The position numbers were made by a program, and so were the translations under genes. This document shows positions 58,529 through 64,000 of a stretch of DNA of 64,000 bases, piece after piece. The notes below the pieces were generated by a model, which saw only the letters and a program-made list of their open reading frames with translations, did not search any database and was not told where the DNA came from. The stretch lies in the NCBI GenBank assembly GCA_944327085.1, contig CALVGG010000002.1:308531-372530 (forward strand), given 5' to 3'. This DNA is from an uncultured Elusimicrobiales bacterium (GTDB lineage Bacteria > Elusimicrobiota > Elusimicrobia > Elusimicrobiales > Elusimicrobiaceae). Position 1 is the stretch's first letter, and each line of letters opens with the position of its first letter.

Positions 58529-58929
58529 TGGCCCACAAACAAAGAACCGTAATGGCGGATATTAATATGGTGCCGTTTATTGATATCACGCTGATTCTGC
58601 TGATTATTTTTATGGTGATGAGCCCGCTTTTGGTGCAAATGCAGCTTAGCGTGGATTTGCCCCGCGCCAAAGCCATTAACACCACGGCGGAGGACGACGT
58701 AATCCGGGTGGAAGTATTAAAAAACGGAACGATTATCGTGGCCGATAAAAAAGTTTCCGCCGCCGGGCTGGAAAAAGAACTTATTTTGCGTATGGGTAAG
58801 GCCAACAAAAAAACCATTTTGGTACAGGCCGATAAAGAAGTGCCCATACAACAGGTGGTAGACGTGTTTGACGTAGCCAAAAAATTGGGCGCCGCCAAAC
58901 TGGGCATAGGGGTACTTTCTAAAAGCTGA
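58528..58929 (+). CDS. tolR: TolR/ExbD family protein
   Basis: 133 aa; one membrane span with the key Asp (NMVPFIDITLILLIIFMVMS) and a small periplasmic domain (LSVDLPRAKAIN ... GTIIVADKKVSA). Forms the stator with TolQ. Overlaps both its neighbours by one base, so tightly coupled. Confidence 0.9.
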   Translation: MAHKQRTVMADINMVPFIDITLILLIIFMVMSPLLVQMQLSVDLPRAKAINTTAEDDVIRVEVLKNGTIIVADKKVSAAGLEKELILRMGKANKKTILVQADKEVPIQQVVDVFDVAKKLGAAKLGIGVLSKS

Positions 58930-59651
58930 TGAACCGCTATCTTGCATATTCCGGCGGGGTGCACGCCTTACTGTTTTTGCTGCTTTTCCTGGTGCTGTTA
59001 CCGGCCGGGAAAAAGGTTTCTGCCACCTATACCATTGATTTTATAGGCAGCGGCAAAGTGGTGGCCACCACCGGGCAGGAAGCGCAAAGCCCCGTTAAAA
59101 CCCAGGCCCCCAAAGCGCCGGAAGTGAAAGCCCAGCCTGTAGCCAAGCCGGAAGCCCCTGCAAAACAAGAGGCTAAACCTGCCAAAAAAGCTTATACGGC
59201 CAAAAGTGAAATTACCACCAAAAAACAAGCCGCCAAAAAGAAAGAAGCCGCCGCACCCTTAGCTGCACCCAGCGTGCTGGAAGAGGGTGAAAACACCCAA
59301 AAAGATGACGCCCTCCAAGCCAGTAAAGAGGGGGAATTTCAAGGCGGCAATATTCAAACCGATTTTGCAAACTTTCCCTATCCCTGGTACATTACCCAAG
59401 TGCGTAACGCCATGTGGATTGAGTGGGAAAAACGCCGCCCAGCGGGGAATGTGCTTTCTGCGCTAGTCTCTTTTTCCATCGTGCGGGACGGCAAATTAAA
59501 AAATGTGGAAGTGCAGCGCTCCTCCGGCGATGATACCTTTGACTTTGCCGCCACTTCCGCCGTAATTAACGCAGGGCCGTTTGCACCTCTGCCAATGTAT
59601 TATGAAAAAGATGAACTGACCGTAGTGGTAGAATTTAAACAGGAGAAATAA
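58929..59651 (+). CDS. TolA/TonB-like energy transducer
   Basis: 240 aa. One N-terminal membrane span (HALLFLLLFLVLLPAG), a Lys/Ala/Pro linker (residues ~50-125) that would cross the periplasm, and a C-terminal TonB/TolA-like domain (YPWYITQVRNAMWIEWEKR ... LVSFSIVRDGKLKNVEVQRSSGDDTFDFAA). The C-terminal domain has the TonB_C pattern, so either name is reasonable. Directly coupled to tolQ and tolR. Confidence 0.88.
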   Translation: MNRYLAYSGGVHALLFLLLFLVLLPAGKKVSATYTIDFIGSGKVVATTGQEAQSPVKTQAPKAPEVKAQPVAKPEAPAKQEAKPAKKAYTAKSEITTKKQAAKKKEAAAPLAAPSVLEEGENTQKDDALQASKEGEFQGGNIQTDFANFPYPWYITQVRNAMWIEWEKRRPAGNVLSALVSFSIVRDGKLKNVEVQRSSGDDTFDFAATSAVINAGPFAPLPMYYEKDELTVVVEFKQEK

Positions 59652-59654
59652 ATT

Positions 59655-60170
59655 ATGACTGGATGGCAACGTTTTGGCATTATGCTGTTGTGTTATTTTG
59701 CGGTAATGGTGTTATTCCCCGATTATGACGCCGCCGGTTTCTACTTTGCCGGTATTACGCTTACCATGTGGACGGGCGTTATTTTAATTTTGGCCGTTAT
59801 TACCAATATATTGGGGCTGTATAACTTCCCTAATTTTTGCCGGTTTATTACTTTTGTATTTGTGGCAGCGGTGTTGTTTTCTTTGTTGTGGTATTTCCCG
59901 CAGAAAGACAATGTAACCCCTATTAATAAATTAAAATACGGGGAATTCCCTACCATGCAGGATATTGAACGCGGCATAAACCGGTTTACGTTTAATTTTG
60001 ATTTCGTCCGCCGCCGCGCAACCCGCCCGGAAAACTTTATCAACCAAGAACTGGACGAAAATAAAGAAAAAATAGAAGAAACTAACGACGCTATTAAAGA
60101 AGCGGCCCAAAAAGCCAAAAAACAAGCCGCCAAAAAAATAGAGCAAACTTTAGAAATAGAGGTAGAATAA
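59655..60170 (+). CDS. Membrane protein with coiled-coil tail, unknown
   Basis: 171 aa, three hydrophobic spans (FGIMLLCYFAVMVLF; ITLTMWTGVILILAVITNIL; FITFVFVAAVLFSLLWYF) then a charged helical tail (DENKEKIEETNDAIKEAAQK) rich in Lys/Ala/Glu. It sits 4 nt after the tolA-like gene and 5 nt before the epimerase gene, so it is in the tol operon. No family recognised; perhaps a Tol-associated envelope protein. Confidence 0.75.
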   Translation: MTGWQRFGIMLLCYFAVMVLFPDYDAAGFYFAGITLTMWTGVILILAVITNILGLYNFPNFCRFITFVFVAAVLFSLLWYFPQKDNVTPINKLKYGEFPTMQDIERGINRFTFNFDFVRRRATRPENFINQELDENKEKIEETNDAIKEAAQKAKKQAAKKIEQTLEIEVE

Positions 60171-60174
60171 CCCC

Positions 60175-61131
60175 ATGAAATCCACCGTTTTAATTACCGG
60201 AGGAAACGGCTTTATCGGCCGTAAACTGACGGATCTGCTGTTGCTGGAAGGCTTTAATGTAAGGATAACATCCCGCCGCACGCCCAAACACCAGCCTGCA
60301 AACCCGGCGGTAAAAATCGTTCGCGTAAATTATGACGATGTAGCCAGTTTAAAAGCCGCCATGGAAGGCTGCCAAGGGGTGTTCCACCTGGCCGCGGCCA
60401 TATTTGGCTTTAACCGGGCCGATTTTGAACACGCCAATGTAACCGCCACGCAAAACGTGGTAGCGGCGGCCAACCAAACGCAAGGGTTGGAAACTTTTGT
60501 GCACGTATCCAGCCTGGCCGCCAGCGGCTACGCGGCGGATTTGCAACACCCCCGCACGGAAGAGGACGAGCCGAATCCGGTGTCGGACTATGGACGCACC
60601 AAACTGGGGGGGGAACAGGCTGTTCGCAACTTAAAACCCGGCATTAAGTGGATGATTATCCGCCCACCCATTGTATACGGGCGTAATGATTCCGGCGTTT
60701 CCAAAATAGCCGCGTGGGTAAAACGCGGGCTGATGGTAAACACCTCCGGAAACGGATATTTCAGCTTTGTGCATGTGGATGATTTGGTGCAAGCCCTGGT
60801 AACCGCTTATAAACGCCCGGATACGGCCGGCCAAGTGTTTTTTGTGTGCGAGGGGGACGTGTACAGCTGGCAGGATTTTATAGGCCGTATGGCAGCCGCC
60901 ATGCATGTGCGCAAACCTTTTATGCCAAACGCCCCGGTGTGGCTTATGCGCACGGCCGCTTTTTTGTATGAAACGGCAGCCCGAATAAGCGGTATTGAGC
61001 CCGCCTTAAATTACGACAAAGTAACCGAAGCCATTGTGCCCGGGCACTGGATATGCAGTAATAAAAAGTGGACCGCACTGACGGGGCAGCACTTCACCCC
61101 GCTGGATGAAGGACTTAAGAAAAGTTTCTAA
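60175..61131 (+). CDS. NAD-dependent epimerase/dehydratase (extended SDR)
   Basis: 318 aa. Rossmann GGNGFIG motif at the N-terminus, catalytic YxxxK in SDYGRTKLGGE, and a C-terminal domain typical of extended short-chain dehydrogenases acting on sugar nucleotides or steroid-like substrates. MAAAMHVRKPFMPNAPVWLMRTAA resembles the 3-beta-HSD-like/NAD(P)H-binding group more than sugar epimerases. Substrate unknown. Last gene before tRNA-Ser, with weak SD upstream. Confidence 0.88.
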   Translation: MKSTVLITGGNGFIGRKLTDLLLLEGFNVRITSRRTPKHQPANPAVKIVRVNYDDVASLKAAMEGCQGVFHLAAAIFGFNRADFEHANVTATQNVVAAANQTQGLETFVHVSSLAASGYAADLQHPRTEEDEPNPVSDYGRTKLGGEQAVRNLKPGIKWMIIRPPIVYGRNDSGVSKIAAWVKRGLMVNTSGNGYFSFVHVDDLVQALVTAYKRPDTAGQVFFVCEGDVYSWQDFIGRMAAAMHVRKPFMPNAPVWLMRTAAFLYETAARISGIEPALNYDKVTEAIVPGHWICSNKKWTALTGQHFTPLDEGLKKSF

Positions 61132-61191
61132 AATTTTGTTATAATATTTATGTTGTTACTGCAAAGTACAAACATAAACCAGACAAATTTT

Positions 61192-61282
61192 GGAGAGGTG
61201 GCTGAGAGGCCGAAAGCGGCGGTTTGCTAAACCGTTATACGGGTTAATTCCCGTATCGAGGGTTCGAATCCCTCCCTCTCCG
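61192..61282 (+). tRNA. tRNA-Ser (anticodon GCU)
   Basis: 91 nt; 7-bp acceptor stem GGAGAGG/CCTCTCC, long variable arm typical of class II tRNAs, T-arm with GGTTCGAATCC and anticodon GCT in the loop of GGTTTGCTAAACC. It reads AGC/AGU serine codons. CCA is not encoded (discriminator G then TAT). TATAAT (61140-61145) upstream could be its -10 box, and a terminator follows. Confidence 0.96.
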
Positions 61283-61306
61283 TATCTTAGTTTTAAGTTT
61301 CTTATA

Positions 61307-61343
61307 AAAATCCCCGTTAGGCTTTGTGCCCGACGGGGATTTT
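61307..61343. terminator. Terminator after tRNA-Ser
   Basis: AAAATCCCCGT/ACGGGGATTTT perfect 11-bp stem, 15-nt loop. Confidence 0.85.
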
Positions 61344-61409
61344 GCTGTTTCTGAACTTTTGTTGCTCTCTTTTGGGCTTTTTTTACAGAAGTTTACTCTT
61401 TTCTATTTT

Positions 61410-63071
61410 TTATGCTCTCTTTGATTCCCAGGAAGTTCCGTTCTGCAAATTTAATAGCTGTTCCTGCTCTGCCCAATTGCCGAATTTGATCATTAGCAGG
61501 CTCTTTAGCGTAACACTTTTTGGCAGGCTTCCCGCTAAAATATGCCTGGTAATACGAGGAGACAAAAAACTCAATTGCAAAATACGCAATATATACCGCT
61601 CGGACAGGTGTTCACGCAACGCTATTTCTTTTATTGTTTTACCATCTAAAATATCCTTATGCCATCGATAGGCTTTTTGCAAAATATGTATAAGAGACTG
61701 ATCTTGAACAGTTGGCCGCTGAACCGTGCCTATGATAATTTTGGCGCCATTATCTATGGTGGCTATTTGGTAGGGAATGGTATAGTTTTCAACAACTCGC
61801 TTTAATAGCGCATTATCTATTATCAGTTCTTTGCCATCGCATAGGGCTGCTATTATGTTTCCTATCTTCTCCGGGTAGATACTTATTTTTATTTCTTCCT
61901 TAAACACGTCTACCCTCTTAATCAACACTTGTACACATTTTGGGGAAATGGAAAGAAGTGGCAGTTTTTCATACATTTCTTTTTGTCTTTCTATCGGCAA
62001 GCTCTGCAAATAGGGATACACCTTCGTCGTATCTTGCAAAAACCCTTTTGCCCAGCCCATTACAAACCCTTCTATTTCCGGCAGAGATATTTTAGTTATA
62101 GCCCCTATTTTCTCTTTTTCCTTGCGGATAACGGCCTGGCTAATATAATAGCGGTACTTTTTGCCTTTTCTCCCGCCGCTCCAGCTAGGGCTCATATAGT
62201 TTCCTTTATCGTCAAATAACTTTCCCGCAAGCAGGCTTTTATTGGGATTATACTCCCGCCTAATACGGTAATTTTCCGCCATAATGGCTTGCGCTTTATT
62301 AAAGAGTTCCTCACTAATTATCCCCGAATGTTCGCCTTTGTACCAAGTTCCTTTATGCCCCACTTCCCCCAGGTAAGCCCTGTTATGCAGGATTTTATTC
62401 AGGTTCCCGATGCTTAACGCCCTTCCCCGTTGGCTGACTATGCCTTTTTTATCAAGCCAGGCCTTTAAGAGTCCTAGGCTCTTTAGTTCAATGTATTTTT
62501 CAAAGATATGCTGAACCTTGAGGGCCTGTTCATTATCCGGAAGAAGTTTTTTGTCCTGCCGGACATATCCAATAGGGGGTATTCCGCCCATCCATAGGCC
62601 TTTTTTCTTGCTGGCCGCATATTTATCCCGTATGCGCTCTGCCGTCACTTCCCGCTCAAATTGCGCAAAAGACAGCAACATATTCAAGGTCAGCCGTCCC
62701 ATACTGGTCGTGGTATTAAAATGCTGGGTAATAGACACAAAAGAAGCCTGGTGTTTATCCAGCACTTCTACTATCTTGCTGAAATCCATTAAACTGCGGG
62801 TTAAACGGTCTATTTTGTACACCACTATAATGTCCACCAGCCCCGCCTTTACATCCGCCAAAAGGCGCTGCAGGGCCGGTCTGTTTAGCGTTCCGCCGGA
62901 ATAACCGCCGTCATCATATGGCTTGCTTATTAAACGCCAATTCTCCTGCTTTTGGCTTGCAATATAGGCTTCGCACGCTTCCCGCTGTGCCTGCAAACTG
63001 TTAAAATCCAGCTCCAGCCCTTCTTCGCTGGATTTGCGGGTATAGATAGCACAGCGTATTTTATTTTCCAT
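61410..63071 (-). CDS. Large serine recombinase
   Basis: 553 aa site-specific recombinase. Resolvase catalytic domain 1-~150 with the nucleophile Ser14 in YTRKSSEEG and the Arg-rich YKIDRLTRSLMDF and LSFAQFEREVTAERI; then the recombinase DNA-binding domain (~165-270, GIVSQRGRALSIGNLNKIL) and a zinc-ribbon-like region that here lacks the usual cysteines (SWSGGRKGKKYRYYIS). The C-terminus is helical with a helix-turn-helix (TIKEIALREHLSERYILRIL). Enzymes of this kind integrate phages and islands. Codes away from hsdM and overlaps the DUF2924 gene by 11 nt. Confidence 0.93.
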   Translation of the reverse strand: MENKIRCAIYTRKSSEEGLELDFNSLQAQREACEAYIASQKQENWRLISKPYDDGGYSGGTLNRPALQRLLADVKAGLVDIIVVYKIDRLTRSLMDFSKIVEVLDKHQASFVSITQHFNTTTSMGRLTLNMLLSFAQFEREVTAERIRDKYAASKKKGLWMGGIPPIGYVRQDKKLLPDNEQALKVQHIFEKYIELKSLGLLKAWLDKKGIVSQRGRALSIGNLNKILHNRAYLGEVGHKGTWYKGEHSGIISEELFNKAQAIMAENYRIRREYNPNKSLLAGKLFDDKGNYMSPSWSGGRKGKKYRYYISQAVIRKEKEKIGAITKISLPEIEGFVMGWAKGFLQDTTKVYPYLQSLPIERQKEMYEKLPLLSISPKCVQVLIKRVDVFKEEIKISIYPEKIGNIIAALCDGKELIIDNALLKRVVENYTIPYQIATIDNGAKIIIGTVQRPTVQDQSLIHILQKAYRWHKDILDGKTIKEIALREHLSERYILRILQLSFLSPRITRHILAGSLPKSVTLKSLLMIKFGNWAEQEQLLNLQNGTSWESKRA

Positions 63072-63444
63072 TGTTTACTCCAAAGAACACCTTTCCGTTC
63101 CAATGTTTACCCGTGATCGCTTTTGCTACGCCCGAAAGAGTTTTATAGAGACGCCCCTGGTATAAATAGCCTTCCTCGCGGGTTTCCACTTCATGCAAAA
63201 TGCCCTTATACGAACGCACCAGTTTGCTGCCGCATGGCAAGGCAGGTTTCCCCGTTGGCTTAGCGGCAGTTTTTGCTAGTTCCCTCATCAGTTTTGGCAC
63301 GGAAAGACGTTCTTTTTGGGCTTGTTGGTAAAAATAGATAAATTTAATTAATAAATTTTTCCGCACCGGAGGCAGGGTTTCTCCTATACAGGCCATCCAC
63401 TTTTCAGCCAGTTGCTTGCAGTTTAATAGTTTTAATGTTTCCAT
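63061..63444 (-). CDS. DUF2924 family protein
   Basis: 127 aa. The C-terminal GSKLVRSYKGILHEVETREE and GYLYQGRLYKTLSGVAKAITG, then W-NGKVFFGV, follow the DUF2924 pattern. This family is often encoded directly before large serine recombinases in phages and islands of proteobacteria; its role may be in recombination control. Here the last codons overlap the recombinase start, so the two are co-translated. Confidence 0.85.
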   Translation of the reverse strand: METLKLLNCKQLAEKWMACIGETLPPVRKNLLIKFIYFYQQAQKERLSVPKLMRELAKTAAKPTGKPALPCGSKLVRSYKGILHEVETREEGYLYQGRLYKTLSGVAKAITGKHWNGKVFFGVNNGK

Positions 63445-63569
63445 AAGTCCTCCTCGTATACATTGGCGCTTACTTAAGGGGGAAAGTCAAGTTTTTCGGA
63501 CGGTATTTTTATTTTTACTTTTCATTTTGTATAGTAAATATATACCTTTTAAATTAGGATTTTTTTACT
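63445..63569. promoter_or_regulatory. Divergent promoter region, DUF2924 and hsdM
   Basis: 125-nt AT-rich spacer. TATAGT (about 63532) is a possible rightward -10 and AGGA before the hsdM start has wide spacing. GGAGGAC precedes the leftward DUF2924 ATG on its strand (63445-63452). Confidence 0.45.
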
Positions 63570-64000
63570 ATGGATAACGCCACCAAACAAAAACTTTGGA
63601 AAACCGCCGACCAACTCCGCTCCAATATGGACGCGGCCGAATACAAGCACGTTGTACTGGGGCTCATTTTTTTAAAATATATTTCCGATTCCTTCTCCGC
63701 TCTGCAAACCCAAATACAGCAGGACGAATACTATGTACAAAACCCGCAATACCTAGAAGTGGACATGCGGGACTATTGCACCCAACACCATGTTTTCTGG
63801 GTTCCGCCGCAGGCCCGCTGGGAGTTTCTGAGAGACAACGCCCCCCAGCCCGACATCGGCAAACTAATAGACGATGCCATGCTGGCTATCGAGGACGAAA
63901 ACCCCAAACTGAAAAACATCCTTAACAAAAACTACGCGCGCCTTTCCCTGCCGCCCGGCCGCCTGGCGGATTTGATTAACACCATTTCCACCATTGGTTT
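63570..64000 (+). CDS. hsdM: Type I restriction DNA methyltransferase HsdM, 3'-truncated
   Basis: First ~143 residues of a type I restriction-modification methyltransferase, cut by the window edge. The HsdM N-terminal helical domain is clear: KQKLWKTADQLRSNMDAAEY then KHVVLGLIFLKYISDSF, and further IDDAMLAIEDENPKLKNIL. The SAM-binding domain would lie beyond the edge, probably followed by hsdS and hsdR. Divergent from the DUF2924-recombinase pair, giving an accessory island at the right end. Confidence 0.93.
   Translation, partial: MDNATKQKLWKTADQLRSNMDAAEYKHVVLGLIFLKYISDSFSALQTQIQQDEYYVQNPQYLEVDMRDYCTQHHVFWVPPQARWEFLRDNAPQPDIGKLIDDAMLAIEDENPKLKNILNKNYARLSLPPGRLADLINTISTIG

Noticed and set aside
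61192..61409. tRNA-Ser 3' end as attachment site of the recombinase
   Set aside because: Large serine recombinases usually do not use tRNA ends and no second copy of the tRNA 3' sequence is seen in the window; the adjacency may be chance or historical.
63596..63925. 109-aa plus-strand ORF at the right end
   Set aside because: Out-of-frame shadow of the HsdM N-terminal domain, which is unmistakable in the frame starting at 63570.
1..64000. CRISPR arrays, insertion sequences or rRNA genes
   Set aside because: No regularly spaced repeats, transposase frames with terminal repeats, or rRNA-like stretches were seen.

Overview
The window is chromosomal DNA from a Gram-negative-type bacterium. It carries Lol and Tol envelope genes, lipoproteins, MltG and division genes, at roughly balanced GC. 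The prepilin at 25453-25923, the many small signal-peptide proteins without recognised family, and a fermentative gene set (PPDK, HydE) fit best with a gut-type Elusimicrobiota. That placement is inferred from protein style, not tested. Nearly everything is dense, vertically inherited-looking core genome; only the last ~2.8 kb looks acquired.

Layout. 1-7 kb: end of lipA, a lipoprotein, a ~520-nt gene-free block that looks like an independently transcribed structured RNA, a secreted protein, glyQ-glyS, a HAD phosphatase and recO. 7-11 kb: rpmH-rnpA-yidD-yidC-jag. 11.4-12.5 kb: a leftward redox pair. 12.6-25.3 kb: mnmE-mnmG-rsmG, a membrane-anchored gluzincin, then a reduced dcw cluster (rsmH-ftsL-ftsI-murF-mraY-ftsW-murG). 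25.4-28.4 kb: a prepilin and a metal-responsive SmtB/CadC-type repressor with a P1B ATPase. 28.4-37.2 kb, leftward: secreted protein, tyrS-mltG, DUF805, gmk-rpoZ-udg-priA, two hypotheticals and a 23-codon ORF. 37.4-45.8 kb: lipoprotein, AT-rich island with a second structured-RNA candidate, ppdK, a paralogous anchored pair, hydE with an unusual flavoprotein, a 56-aa protein and a secreted protein. 46-48.4 kb: rpsO-pnp. 48.4-53.7 kb: nucleotidyltransferase, three consecutive exported proteins, accB and a winged-helix protein. 53.8-61.1 kb: ftsK-lolA-pgsA-pgpA-tolQ-tolR-tolA-like and an epimerase. 61.2-64 kb: tRNA-Ser(GCU), serine recombinase, DUF2924 protein and the start of a type I methyltransferase, marking the edge of an accessory island.

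The points most worth following are two candidate structured RNAs (1122-1641 and 38522-38660, both on the minus strand); a PriA whose ATPase/helicase motifs II, III, V and VI are degraded while its zinc cysteines remain; a lipoprotein with an HtrA-like protease fold that has lost all three catalytic residues, encoded after two exported proteins sharing one N-terminal motif; a HydE-linked flavoprotein lacking the CoaC catalytic His and Asn; and a recurrent promoter layout in which a TATAAT-like box lies 5-8 nt before the start codon, implying leaderless mRNAs.
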